DNA of 64,000 nt. It comes from Tenebrio molitor (lineage: Eukaryota > Arthropoda > Insecta > Coleoptera > Tenebrionidae). Positions 1 through 10,640 of the stretch are shown here, in pieces (the stretch's first letter is position 1; every line of letters starts with the position of its first letter). The notes below the pieces were generated by a model. That model saw only the letters and a program-made list of their open reading frames with translations, was not told the origin of the DNA and searched no databases. The stretch spans positions 12,214,001 through 12,278,000 of the forward strand of contig NC_091049.1 of the NCBI RefSeq assembly GCF_963966145.1. Direction: 5' to 3'. The translations under genes and the position numbers were made by a program.

Positions 1-409
1 ACAATTTATAGAATTTATTGACTAAACCTTGACAGAAATTAGAAAATTCTAAATTACTGATGACATTATTAATTAATATTCAAATCAACCTTCTTTTTAA
101 ACGGAAATTCCCGATCGGATTAAGAAGTAAATTCGGTAATTTAGTTTGCCCTAACGCTAGAGCAAGCCCTAGTGTTGTTAGTGTCTCCCAGGTTTTATAC
201 GGGTTTTAAAAGTCTTAATTCTGTTGATGGGCTGTGGTTATAGGGTTGTTTATATGCTGACTATTTTATCGATGACCACGTGTAGGTATGTTTCCTGTAT
301 CAGAAATTCTGAATTTCTTGGGAGACACTATTTTGCAGCAAAAGACACTACCAATTATATATAATGGCACAGACATTTTATTAATATAAGTTGTGGTACT
401 TCAATTTTC
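1..409. other. AT-rich stretch, no gene seen
   Basis: No coding segment is recognisable. A 12-bp inverted pair, TAGTGTCTCCCA at 179-190 and TGGGAGACACTA at 319-330, could be the ends of a very small foldback element of about 150 bp, but no target duplication is visible. Confidence 0.4.
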
Positions 410-414
410 AATTT

Positions 415-1037
415 TTGGTGCACTCCACTGTTTACGCCAGTCATAACTGACGCGTTATCTGTGCCAATTCTTACTAAATGTTTCAAATTTAAATTATATG
501 TATTTAAAGTTTTTTTTGTTATCAGCATTACATAAAAAAGTTAGTATTCGCATTTGAAAAAAAATATTTTGACAGTTTACCATTGAAGCCCTTGGGGCTA
601 TAAATGAATTTATTAGGCCCGTTTGTAGCCTATTCACAACCATTTAATTTGGTGTATAAATAGTTAAAATCCTTCTATAAATAAGGGAGTTATGGACTCG
701 TCTTCTTTTTTGGGGACACCTGTAAATAACTATTCCAAGATATTTTTGTGTGGAAATGTCTGTTGATTCATCTAACAATAGGCTAAATTTGTTATTTCCT
801 AAATCTATTTTGAGGTCTTCTACAAAATAAGGGGCCAGAACATTTTGTTCTATGCCTTTGCATTTGTTGTGCATCTTTAACAAAACTGGTCTTACATACA
901 TCATTTAAGTGGTCAGTCAAATTAATAGCTGTATGCTGTGCAATAAATAAAGCAAATCGACATTCGGATTTTGTGGTTTTTGTTATCTCAGAACTAAATC
1001 CCGCAAATGAAAGAGTAGTCTGTGGAGATGGCCCCAA
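415..1037 (-). pseudogene. hAT-type transposase remnant
   Basis: Minus-strand fragments in at least two frames resemble the RNase H-like core of hAT transposases of the kind seen in many insect genomes. In order they carry a segment like the helical lead-in (FALFIAQHTAIN..DHLNDV), then LLLDESTDISTQKYLGIVI around 720-800, which holds the first catalytic aspartate, then GTDNASVMTG around 430-470. A frame change near 860-900 and stops afterwards make it a pseudogene. Neither a BED finger nor the C-terminal dimerisation region is visible. It is not the same family as the hAT gene at 48.3 kb. Ends are approximate and no terminal repeats were found. Confidence 0.75.
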
Positions 1038-1402
1038 AAATGAATTTGCATTAGATTGTGTCTTTCAGAGCTCGAATAATTTTTTTAAGTCTGCGTACCG
1101 ACTTGTGAGTCGTGATGCACAAAATTTACATTAAGCCACAATACCGGATGTGCTTTCAGCAGTTGTAAGCCATTTTTTTAAAAGGGGATTTTTTAACCAC
1201 GATGGTCTAAACTTTTGTTCATATTGCTTGGACATCTTATTATGGGACCTCGTAGTGGAGAGACAAATGCACTTTTCTTACTTTCTAAGGTGTTTATTAC
1301 TCAAAATACTTGGGTTTATTATATCGATGTATAATAAGAATAACTGACAATAACTAACTTCGTAATAATAATGTGTTTTTACTTGTCGAGAGTGATGGTT
1401 TA
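1038..1402. other. no gene seen
   Basis: AT-rich sequence between the hAT remnant and a MITE. It may hold further decayed hAT N-terminal sequence, but no motif is recognisable. Confidence 0.35.
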
Positions 1403-1404
1403 TA

Positions 1405-1875
1405 CAGGTGTCCCGAAAATGGCGCACTCACTACTTACTACCTGATCGAGCATGTTTAAACGTACATGAAAAAAATATGGAAACAAATTTTCAGACAAAA
1501 AAATCAATTATTGCAAAAATGATAGTATGTACAATGTAAACAAAGATATACTCGTACATCATTACCTTGCAGTGTTGCCTTAGTGAAATTAAGGTAATTT
1601 TCACGATTTACTAAACTTCTAAATTCTCTATTATGCAGAATCGGATATTGATAGTGAGTGATCTTGTACTTTGTGATAATATATACGATTAGAGGTAGTT
1701 TTCATGACAATTTATTACATTTATTTCGAAATAATTGACCTGTTAAGTGCCACTTTCAAAGACCGTCAAATCAGCAAATAAGTCCAATAGAATTTTTTTA
1801 ACATTTTTCTCACGTTTATGGTAATCTCTTCTACACCGTAGTGCATCGGAAGTGCCCCATTTTCGGGACACTTTG
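1405..1875. mobile_element. Tc1/mariner-type MITE, 471 bp
   Basis: Inverted termini: CAGGTGTCCCGAAAATGGCG at the left, and the complement of AAAGTGTCCCGAAAATGGGG at the right. TA dinucleotides at 1403-1404 and 1876-1877 flank the element and fit a Tc1/mariner target duplication. No coding capacity. The termini resemble those of the outer MITE at 46831-50640 (GGTGTC..AAAATGGCGC), but the interiors look unrelated. Confidence 0.8.
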
Positions 1876-1994
1876 TATGTAATTTGAATGAGTGATAAGT
1901 GATGATGAAAATCTAAGTGTTTGCGCGACCAAATTCCCTGTTTACAGTTCAATTTGACATTATTGTTTATACTACAAATTAGTACAAATATAAG

Positions 1995-2111
1995 AATAGT
2001 TATTTACATTAGAGTACGGGATGTGAATTTTCCGGCACGACAACTGGTTTCGGGCACGATGGCGCAGCCGAGTGCCTGATTACTTGGAGGGCCGGAAAAT
2101 ACGTCCCGTAC
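1995..2111. repeat. Hairpin module H1 with edge motif
   Basis: AATAGTTATTTA at 1995-2006 precedes a foldback with arms GTACGGGA..ATTTTCCGGC (2014-2035) and its near-complement ending at 2111. A second smaller stem lies in the loop around GGGCAC..GTGCCT. The edge motif is shared with H4, H6, H8, H10 and H11, but the arms are not. Downstream, 2235-2300 has a further inverted pair (ACGACCGTGA/TCACGGTCGT). Confidence 0.7.
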
Positions 2112-2371
2112 GACATTTGTATTAGACTTTTCGGCTGACCAAAATATTAAATCTTTTAAAAATCAAGACTAATTTTATTGTAGAATTTGACATCGTCAAT
2201 AAAGAATCGAATGCTGTGGAATCAATTCCTTGACGACCGTGACCGCTCATTTGTTTTTTTCCTAACAAATTATTTGCCGGCTAAATTTTCACGGTCGTGC
2301 TTCAAAATTTGATTTTGGTGTATTAATCGAGTGAAAAAAATGTCTAGTATATAATATAGAGTGAGTTAAAT

Positions 2372-3105
2372 GTGACACCAGAGGCAGTACAACTAGTGGC
2401 AGGACTAAATTCTGAATTATTACCACAAAAATCGAAACAACGTTACATAGGACAATTTCTTCTCACGAAAGTATGTAATAACTATTCTTTAATTCACAAA
2501 TTTTTAATAAACCATATTTTATTACAGACAGTTTTATTAATAGGTGTTTGTGGTGCCTGTCTCCGAAAGGAGTTATATACTCTGAAAATGAAAAATGTCA
2601 AGAGAAGATATTATATTGATAACTGACACAAAAACCAATATTTATAGATCATTTGCCATTACCAATCCAAACTGGGTTGAAACTGTGAAGAAATATATGG
2701 AAGTCAGGTTAAATTGGTATTAATAAAATTGACAAATATTTGAACCTTGATTGCCCTATGGACACAAGATTGAAGTTCCTAAAATGATTCGTGATGACTG
2801 ATGACGTTCCTTCAACATCAAAAACAAAATGTACTGTGTTGCAGCTACAGCTCAAACAATGGTGAGTTGTGTCACAAACTTCGATACAGTGCTTTAATCT
2901 ACTTGAATTTTTAGCACTTGCTTCCAATATAACTATGTACCAGCAGACAATTCCATCACCAGTACCGTAAGAGAAGCACCAGTACAACATATTGACATTC
3001 AACCCAGAAGTAATAAAGCTGACAGTTACCAGATTGTTTCTGCATTGTTCTCTAAAGGGGAGAATTGTAACAATAATGTTTACAACTGTAATTTTACAAA
3101 ATAAA
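2372..3105 (+). pseudogene. Crypton-type tyrosine recombinase remnant
   Basis: The plus-strand translation begins with PEAVQLVAGLNSELLPQKSK, like the N-terminal PPEMRARAEEVMDKLLPEKSK of the better-preserved Crypton at 12.9-14.1 kb. It continues with GVCGACLRKEL, the segment holding the first catalytic arginine region, and with TKTNIYRSFAI and NPNWVETVKKYM. The catalytic H-x-x-R segment is not readable. Near 2835 LQLQLKQW matches the LQLKQHGG part of the second copy, and the end (NCNNNVYNCNF before a stop near 3105) matches its C-terminal cysteine tail. Multiple frameshifts make it non-functional. It is one of few plus-strand coding remnants here. Confidence 0.65.
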
Positions 3106-3832
3106 TTATGTTAATAATGTTGCAAATTATTAAAATGTCTTGTACTTAACCACTACTTCCTGGTGAAAACGAATCATCTTTCTTCAGGTGAATACAAGAT
3201 TTTGGGGTTAGAATGTTTTGTAAATTTTTATTTTCCAGTTGCACTTTAGCACTAACAGCTAGTACTGGATAAAGTAGGTACACAAAACCATATATCAACT
3301 TCTGTGGTTTAGTTTTATTGTGCAATTTTGTAGATATTTATGAAATACCTGTCAATTGTCAAACTTTTTGACATATACAGCTGCCAACCCAATAGGTTGC
3401 ATTTTCCCTGTTACGATTATTTTCTTTTTCGATCGATATAAATTAAACAAATACATTTATCGGAAAAATTATTCAGGGAAACGTGTTTTTTTACACCAAA
3501 TTAAAGTAACGTATGGACACTTTAATTTTAAATTAACTGTGAAAAGAATAAATCAACGGTGTCCGCACATTTTTCCCGTACTCCACCAGATTTTTCCCAC
3601 ATTCCACTAGAAATTTTTGACATTGTACGGGAAATCGCACCTCCCTTGACCTAAAGTGTAAGGTAACGCTATATTTCCCAGATTGGGAGGCCGAAAAAGA
3701 ATTTTGGTTTGCTCCGGGTTTGGTTACTTTTTGGTTTTCGGAGAATGAAGATAATAAGTAAAATCGAATAATCAGCTTACATTTCCATTACATGATAATA
3801 AAATTCCAATAACTAAAGGTTGATGTTCTATT
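3106..3832. other. no gene seen
   Basis: AT-rich sequence without recognisable protein similarity, terminal repeats or tandem arrays. The nearby GATCGATATAAATT around 3430 is not enough to call a promoter. Confidence 0.35.
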
Positions 3833-4680
3833 AAGAGACCGGCGGAAAAAGGTTTTCGCCTCCCACCACTCTAGTGCAGTGGCTTGGTAGCTTTGAGTTC
3901 GCCAAATGAATTGTTTGCCTGTCAATTGCGAATTCGAAAATTATATCTCGGACGAGTAAAACCAATTTTTAATTTTGTCAACACAGAATTGAACAATGTT
4001 TCTTGTTTATATGAGAATGAGGATGACGAAGAAAGCATTTAAAATAGGTAAATTTTAGCAAAAATACAAAGTTCCCGGTTATTTCTGCTCATCGAATAAA
4101 AAAATTATTTTCTCAAAAAGTACACGGGCTGTCGACTTAATTCTTTTTTTAAAAACTTTTCCAATACCTTAGTTACATTTGACTCGCTGCGTGTGCATGG
4201 AAATTTTCAATATTTCACATAGGTCCCTGCAGAGTGAAGTTTACGATGCGCATTTTTAATTAATCCAAATTCATTAATTATTTTTTTCAAAACTATCGAT
4301 ATTTGCGAAATTTTCAATTCACTGTTGGAAGCGCTCTACTTTTTAGTATAAATATACAGAAAATCAAAATTATAGCTTCAATAGTTGAATTAACACAGCG
4401 TTAAATGTTACGAAAAACGTAGTTTTTCGGACTACACCTCAACTACGTAGTTATAAAAGCCGTTTTCAAAGTTCGGTCCTATTAAAAAAAGTTGTAGATG
4501 ACCATTCCTTATGCACCAAAATGTCCTCTACAAGATAGGATATGTCTCATTTAGTTATACCTTTGAATCACTAATTCATAATTGCAGTCCGATTTTACTC
4601 CACTAATAGAGCGCGCCGACACTGAGGGTATTGTGGTGGGAGTTATTCGCTAGCGTTTGATCATTTTTCGCCGGTCTCTG
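3833..4680. mobile_element. Non-autonomous hAT element, copy 1 (848 bp)
   Basis: The termini are (C)AGAGACCGGCGGAAAAA at the left and TTTTTCGCCGGTCTCTG at the right. A near-identical copy lies at 47056-50379, where an 8-bp target duplication supports hAT-type transposition. Here the flanks (GTTCTATT / TATAACAC) do not match, so one flank was probably lost. The element abuts, in minus orientation, the first nine bases of what looks like a 3' LTR of the env remnant at 4.7-5.9 kb. No coding capacity. Confidence 0.85.
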
Positions 4681-4701
4681 TATAACACACCTCCCTTCTT
4701 A
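4681..4701 (-). other. Polypurine tract and LTR stub of an errantivirus
   Basis: On the minus strand AAGAAGGGAGG is followed directly by TGTGTTATA. This has the form of a polypurine tract and the first nine bases of a 3' LTR. The rest of the LTR is missing where the hAT element begins. Confidence 0.5.
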
Positions 4702-5930
4702 AAAGGTTGGATGATGAAAATGAACGTCAAACTTAATGAGATTTATGATACTTTTTCACGGCTGGTAGAGTTTCTTGATCTGAGGTTGTATGTATTTGAA
4801 ACTACAGGTGGTCTTTTTTGTTCTGTTCTTGTTAAGGTGTTGTTTTCAACAACAGGATGAAGAAGACTGTCGACAGCGTCAGATGCAGACAATATGTTTC
4901 ATCGGTGCTAATCTCACGATGCTGAAAGGATGTGGAATCATAATGACACTGTTTCGAATTTGGTTTTTACTGTTACCACAATACTCAATTAAACTTCCAG
5001 ATTCAGAAGGGAAGAATTTTCCAAAATATGGGATCCAGGTACAATCACAACAGTACCTAGAACAGCAGCAACACATTATGATGAATTGATGATAATGATC
5101 TGCCCATAACGCACTCTCGTAACGCTCAATAACAAATAAGGATTTGGAGGATCAAAAAATGTTTGATTGATTAGATGAGGAAGGTAATGGTATTAATTTG
5201 TGCAATACAAAGCTTTCATCATTGACTAAAGGAATGTTGATTACATAAATTAAATTTTGGTTATCAATATATTACGGAAATTTTACTTACGGAGAAATAA
5301 TTTGATGAAAATTTTGTGTCATCGTCGATTGATATTGGATATTGTAAATTTGATTGCAGTTTAATTATTGTTCTTAGTTCATTTCTAAGATAGTTGGGAT
5401 TACAACTTGTAGCACGTTCTGCAGTGAATAGTTGGGTTACTTTTTTTGTTACTGATTGAGTGAAATTATTAAATGTTTCAATATTTGTGTTCTGCTTGGT
5501 CTTAACTTCTTTGAAAGATTGAACAGAGTTGCTATAACTAATTATAGCTGAATTCATGATATGTATTTCTTGTCACATCATTGTTAAAGTTTCGCGATTT
5601 TTATTTTGAAGTGTTTTAATAGCAGCAGAATAAAATTTGGCATCATTTGCGTCGGGTGCACCAATGAACCATTTAAGTCCAGTAGAAAATCCGTTAAAGA
5701 GACCTCTTTTTTGACGAGGTGTATGGACTGTATGTTCAGTCAAATGAGCTATCGTCTCAAGTTTTTTGTTGATTTGCATTATTTGGAGTTCAATAAATTG
5801 TAAGGACCTATTGCAAGAATAAGCTTGTCCGTTAAAGTTTTCACATTTTTTACAGATTTCAATGCTTTTAGGATATAAATCTTTAATAAAAGTAATTTTT
5901 TTTTTGGTAAAAGCTTAGATTAGTAAATGG
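4702..5930 (-). pseudogene. env: Errantivirus envelope remnant (gypsy3)
   Basis: Remnant of an envelope glycoprotein of insect errantiviruses, related to baculovirus F-type fusion proteins. The N-terminal half (5573-5920) has conserved cysteines, a furin-type site (RQKRG) and the hydrophobic stretch that follows it, then the DANDAKFY motif typical of this family. The next piece (5264-5557) is a helical heptad region. Around 5110-5260 a YVINIPL..LIPLP segment matches the same region in the envs at 17.8 kb and 31.1 kb. Stops and frame changes separate the pieces and no membrane anchor is readable, so it is broken. No gag or pol belongs to it in the window. Confidence 0.75.
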
Positions 5931-5934
5931 ATGT

Positions 5935-6060
5935 TAGGAAAAAAGGTCGAAAAACAAAAGGTCGAAATTTTAAAAATGGTCGAAAGAACAAAATGTCGAA
6001 ACTACTATTGATCGAAAAGCAAAAGTTCGAAAGGAAAAATGTCGAAAAAGAAAACAGAAT
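5935..6060. repeat. Short-period GTCGAAA array
   Basis: Seven copies of (G/A/T)TCGAAA start at 5946, 5961, 5979, 5995, 6011, 6026 and 6041, that is every 15-18 bases, separated by A-rich spacers. The array overlaps the 3' end of the MULE reading frame and may be the subterminal or terminal repeat of that element. Confidence 0.7.
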
Positions 6061-6730
6061 CTTCGAAATTATCCGCAAAACGTGAGACGACAGTTCTAAG
6101 TCTTGCATTTTTATCCTTGTACTTTTTTTTATTATTAGTTTGTTCATTATATCCTGCAAGCTCTTGGTTAATCTTCATCTCTTGCAGGCTTTGCTCCTTA
6201 ACAAGACCATCAATAAAGGCCCAAACAGATGGCTCTTTTGCTTGAAACGTTTTTCCCATACTGCTGTGCCATCCTTCGACTACGTTGTTAGTCCTTTGCT
6301 GCCCATGGATGGTTCGTTCATAAAAATTCCATAAGGAATGTTCATACATTGGCGGCCGTCTTTCTTTTCTTTCCATCTTTCCTATCCACGTTTGCTCGAA
6401 ATACTCTATTAGAGGTTTAATGTCAGTATAACACAAATCTTCGTTATCTAATAGGATGTCGAAAGCATTCGTGACATATTCAACAGGATCAAAAGCTAGG
6501 GCGATGAATAGCTTAATTTTATGTTGAAAATCTGGATCAGAATCATATTGTGTTTTCATTCCAACTAGTTGGATGCGTCGATAAATACATTGGCGATAAT
6601 GAAAGTAGCATCCCTGTTTGATAGCTTTGGGGAAAAGTAGTTGGCACGCGTTAATTACAGCTTTCTCAAAATCGGTCATTATCATTTGGCTGCCGAACGC
6701 AGTGAGGCAGACAAACCAGCCAAAGCACAT
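6005..6730 (-). pseudogene. MULE transposase, C-terminal half
   Basis: A 241-residue open frame resembles the second half of MULE-type transposases with FLYWCH N-termini, common in insects. MTDFEKAVINA near the start holds the second catalytic aspartate region, followed by GCYFHYRQCIYR, the usual C-x-F-H-x(n)-R block, and by NNVVEGWHSSM and the helical tail. The N-terminal FLYWCH finger and first catalytic aspartate are absent upstream, so it is 5' truncated. The last 20 or so residues run into the GTCGAAA array. The MULE fragments at 29.3 and 42.4 kb carry the N-terminal part of a similar protein. Confidence 0.8.
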
Positions 6731-6982
6731 AAAACCATTTTTGCTCCGAATAACATATACTATTTTTTCTTCAAACCTTCATAACAAATTATTTAAGACA
6801 TATTAAGAGACCAGGGAGGAATTTCAAATGATTTAGCTAGTTAACTTTACAGCCGCTCATCAGCGGAGATAATAACTTCACGGACGCTGGTCAGCTCGTT
6901 AGATGCCATAACAATAAAGTGACACTTTAGCATTATCAATGTAGCAGTGCAATGTTATATTTTACGGACGTTTGAAGAAAAA

Positions 6983-7275
6983 ATATTTTTTTATTATACC
7001 TGCATCAGAATCGCCGTTTTAAGCACGCCTGAGCGTGCGAAAACAGGCGATTCAAGCACGCCGAGCTTTAAAGGTTGCTTAGGTAACAACAAATTCACCT
7101 ACATTTTGAACAATGATAAATAGACATTGATACACGATCTATGATAGCAACGAAACAACAACAATTGACCATTTCTATATCAACGATTAATGACACAGAT
7201 TACCTCAGAAAAGGTAATTCAATTTACTTTTTTTGCTATGATTTTCAGATTGTAGTGCAGGTATAATAAAAAATA
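6983..7275. mobile_element. MITE with inner hairpin H2
   Basis: Near-perfect terminal inverted repeats of about 20 bp (TATTTTTTATTATACCTGCA, with one extra T at the left) begin with TA, as in Tc1/mariner-type MITEs. Inside, 7009-7052 folds as AATCGCC..GCACGC/GCGTGC..GGCGATT. No coding capacity. Confidence 0.7.
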
Positions 7276-7279
7276 GCCT

Positions 7280-7411
7280 ATGATACACGTTTATAAGGGC
7301 CTTTAAAGCACTTGCGACGTTAAAAGCACTCCGCTACGCGTCGTGCTCTTAAACTCGTCGCGCGTGCTTTAAAGGCTTCCTTATAAACTTGTATCATAAT
7401 ATACTATTATG
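7280..7411. repeat. Hairpin module H3
   Basis: An almost continuous palindrome at 7280-7397. The arms start ATGATACACGTTTATAA and CTTTAAAGCAC and close with the complement ending GTATCAT at 7397. The centre holds GCGACG..CGTCGC and CGCTACGCG. A degenerate edge motif (TAATATACTATTAT, 12 of 14 bases like TAAATAACTATTAT) follows immediately. Confidence 0.7.
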
Positions 7412-9006
7412 GTTATTTACACAATTACAAGTTTCTAGAAAATCTTGAAAATAGTAATCTGACTGAATGCTGAGCACAGTTAACTTACATAAGAGAATTT
7501 TTTGTTCAGCGCAATTTAAAAATTTTGGTAAGCAAGTTTCATCATTTAAAATAAACTCCAAAATTGAACACATACGAGTATGTAGGAAAATAAACATTAC
7601 AGAATCAGTTGCGACCGATAAACCGTTCCTTTGCTGATTATCAAAATAAACATCATCTAACTGTTTTCCTTTTTCTGCTCTAATTACAGAAATACATTCA
7701 CCACAACTTATTTTTTGATATAGAATGTGCGGCGTATCCAGAAATAGATATTTTTGCAGAGAAATCTATATCACAATCCTGAAGATAATCTGCTTTAATA
7801 TGTAGGAAATTATCATTGTCATAAATGTCATAATTAATAATTAATTTTTTCATCGTCAATTTTTGTTCAAAAATTTTCCCTCAATTCTGCAAATGAGAAA
7901 GATCCATCACTTTTTTTAAATACCTTTTTAACTCTAATTTCCTTCTCAGCTCCCAATATGTCATCATATGAAACGTTGTAGTTACATCCAGACAAAGATC
8001 GATATAATCCGAAGCGTTTTTCTAAATTATCTGTACTAAATTTTCCAGCTAGTAGGTATTTAAAGTATCGTAAGTTTTAAAGCTGTATTCAATTAAAGAT
8101 ATTAAAATTAATATGCTTTGTCGTAATCTTTTAAACTATTCCACTGGTCTATCCACAAAACAATTTTTTTTTTTAAACTGCAATTTGACATCGTCATCTA
8201 TATGTTCCTTTTCAAAAGGCGTGCATCATTCATTTTTCTTAATTTTTCCTTTAATTTTGGAAGTACTATTTACAATATCCCACCATTTTCTCATAATTTC
8301 ACAAAATTGTGCTATGTCATTAATGGATTTTGACTTCAAGCAAGATACTGTGGAACTGTGAAAAATATTATCTGCCAAAATATCCTTCTGTCTATCCAAA
8401 ACAGATGGGTACAGTGACTTATAACAAAGTTTGAAGGCTTGTTTAGCAAGTGAATTTTGTTCTGCATGATAAATGTCTTGGAAGATTTTGAAATTTTGCA
8501 TACCGAATTATCTCCAGATCTTCCCAATCACAGAATACAAAGGTGTGATCTAGATTTTTTAAATTCAGCCAATTTTTCCAAATGTTTTAAAAAATGTGGA
8601 CAAAGTCATAAGCAAGAAAATTTGTTTTTTCTGGGCTTTTCGGATTTGCAATTGTAAATGATTTTGAAAGTGTTTTAAACATAGCTCTATTTATGGAATG
8701 GTTATCACTTATCGGTTATAACACAAAGTGCTTCAAAACCACAGTCCTGAACAAAGTTTATTATTTGTTTTGTTATTTCAGTAATCTCTGTTCCTTTTAT
8801 TTTGTTCACGGGAACGAATTTAACAACTTTTTTTAAATTTCCAAATGCAGAGCTAATCATGTAAGTTAAAACTGTTTTGGCCACATCATTAGATGTGAAT
8901 TCACAGCAGATCCAATTATACTTTTTGATCTATAGTCTAACCGAGCCGTTATATAAATTTCGTCCACTACCAGCACTACACCCCGCTCTAATGAAGTTAA
9001 AGGTTT
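7412..9006 (-). pseudogene. P-element-like transposase remnant
   Basis: Minus-strand fragments in several frames resemble P/THAP9-type transposases. The clearest (8226-8501) contains FKLCYKSLYPSVLDRQKDIL and a following AQFCEIMRKWWDIVNS segment, which match the region after the catalytic core of P transposases. Around 8690-8940 are DVAKTVLTYMISS and a hydrophobic core strand. The downstream piece (7394-7740) has a C-x2-C and a helical tail. Many stops and frame changes occur and the THAP finger is missing. It is a different, much older copy than the P element at 60.2-62.9 kb. Hairpin H4 sits exactly at its upstream edge. Confidence 0.65.
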
Positions 9007-9135
9007 AATAGTTATTTATGCAACAAGTGGGTAAAGTAATACTTTTTTTTACGAGAAGCAAAATTTGCCGTACGAGCGCAGCGAGTGCGCAAATCCGCCG
9101 AGTAAAAAAAAGATACTTTACTAACGAGTTGCATA
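9007..9135. repeat. Hairpin module H4 with edge motif
   Basis: AATAGTTATTTA (9007-9018) runs straight into a foldback: TATGCAACAAGTGGGTAAAG on the left and its near-complement CTTTACTAACGAGTTGCATA on the right. The loop is rich in GAGCGCAGCGAGTGCGC. Compared with H12 the first bases (ATTTATGCAAC) agree but the arms then diverge. Confidence 0.75.
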
Positions 9136-9310
9136 CAAAATTTTTTTGGCGCCCGTAAGTTTAGATAACAATTTTTTCGACACTCAAAATTTGAAAATTT
9201 TCTCCTGTGTGGACCCGTGGACTTTTAAAACGCTAGTTTTACTTGCGTTGTAAATTGGCCCACTCATGCCAAAAAAATCCCAATTTACATACGAACTCGT
9301 TAAAAAAGGG
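9136..9310. repeat. Truncated hairpin module H13, related to H9
   Basis: GGCCCACTCATGCCAAAAAA and the following CCAATTTACA..CGAACTCGTT match the arm of hairpin H9 (26285-26406) in the opposite orientation. The adjoining 9170-9215 (TTCGACACTC..AAAATTTTCTCCTGTGT) matches 26143-26176. This shows the two share both hairpin and body. The inner arm here is degraded. Confidence 0.6.
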
Positions 9311-9963
9311 TTGCGGCGCTCCATGAATGGGGATGTCGACATGAACAGTGCAAACTGGGCAAGTGGACTTCGTGTTGACGTCGCATTGTTGGCGTGATAG
9401 TAAGTCGGCAAGGGCGTTTGTTCGTCCAGGAATGTATCGTATTGTCAGGTTGGAGGGCTGAAGTTGTAAGGCCCACCTGGCCAATCTTCCGGTTGGTGAT
9501 TTGTGTGTCATTAACCATCGTAGGAGCTGGTGATCGGTGATGACCACTGGTGTATCCGCGAAACTTGTTGACGGCCCAAACTATGGCGAGAACTTTCCGT
9601 TCGGTTATGGTATATGTAGTTCCGTTCTGGAGCGGTGAGTATTCGGCTGGCGTACTCGATTAGTTTTTATTCGTTCTCCTCCCCTTGGAGGAGGGCAGCT
9701 CCGATTGCGTGAGAGCTCGCGTCCGTTCGAAGGAGAAATGGCTTCGTCCATTCGGTCTGTTGTAAGATAGGGGCGGTTGTGAGTCTATCTTTCAGGGTTT
9801 CGAATGCTTCTTGTTGCTCAGGCCTCCATTCCCAAGCGGCGTTTTCCTTCAATAAGCCGCTAAGTGGTTTTGCTATTGTAGCGAAGTTTGGTATGAACTT
9901 CTGGAACCAAGAACACGTTTGCAAGAAGGTATGGGCGTGCTTCAGATTGGACCGGAGTGGCAT
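9311..9963 (-). pseudogene. pol: Gypsy (CsRn1-like) RNase H region
   Basis: Two frame-shifted minus-strand pieces. The upstream one (9667-9963) carries the thumb/connection segment FLQTCSWFQKFIPNFATIAKPL and the start of RNase H (FLLRTDASSHAIGAALLQ) with its first aspartate. The other (9239-9547) has TDHQLLRWL..RLARWALQL and the NALADLLSR box that ends RNase H in Gypsy elements. No integrase follows: the element stops near 9310 at the H13 hairpin. A frame change separates the two halves. Confidence 0.85.
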
Positions 9964-10640
9964 TCTTGTGATGGCTAGAGTACCTTGTCAGGGTCTGCGA
10001 CAATACCATCGGTGGAAGTGCGATGTCCTAGGTAGCGTACTTCCGGGCAGCTGAAGAAGGATTTGGCGCGCTTCATCCGTAGCTTGCAACGACGTAGGTG
10101 CTCAAACACGAGTTTCAGCTGCTTCAACTGATCTTGTCGGGTGGCGGACAAGAGAACTAGGTCATCCAAGTAGGCGAACAAAGTCAAAGCAGGAAGTCCA
10201 GCTTTGAAACGTTCCATAAGGCGCTGAAAGGTGGCTGGTGCGTTCCTCAGGCCAAATGACATCTGGTGAACCGAAAAAGTCCGAAGGGGCAGGTCGTGTC
10301 ACGATCCTGGGTGCGGACGCTGACCTGCCAATATCCTGCTTGGAGATCTATCGTGCTGATGCATCCAATTTTGGTGGCCGTTTATAATAGGTCGTCCATT
10401 CGCGGCAGAGGGTAGGCGTCTGGAGTCGTGATAGCGTTAAATCTCCGGTAGTCAACACAGAGACAAAGCATTCCGCCCGGCTTCGGGACTAGTACGACGG
10501 GAGCAGTCCAAGGGCTGTCACATTTTTCCACTATTCCCCTGTCGATCATATGGTCGGTCTAGTTTTTCGAGAATTCTTTCTTTTGTGGTGAAAACCGGTA
10601 TGGGGGTCCTGAGATGGGGATGGTGGCGCCGGTCTCAATG
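9964..10640 (-). pseudogene. pol: Gypsy (CsRn1-like) reverse transcriptase
   Basis: Reverse transcriptase of the same element. 9975-10262 contains SFGLRNAPATFQRLM and the catalytic box FAYLDDLVLLS, with both active-site aspartates kept, then the EVRYLGH block. Upstream, 10265-10600 has the finger and palm blocks (recognisable as the CVDYRxxN and YPLPRxxDLL type) but in broken frames with stops. Upstream GC content is higher than in most of the window, as is usual for this element. Confidence 0.85.

Noticed and set aside
721..733. GTAAATAACTATT, a match to the hairpin edge motif
   Set aside because: It lies inside the hAT reading frame (codons for G-I-V-I-Y), no foldback follows, and the protein match continues through it.
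4657..5089. Plus-strand open frames over the env remnant
   Set aside because: The minus strand shows recognisable env segments and a polypurine tract; the plus frames are antisense shadows.
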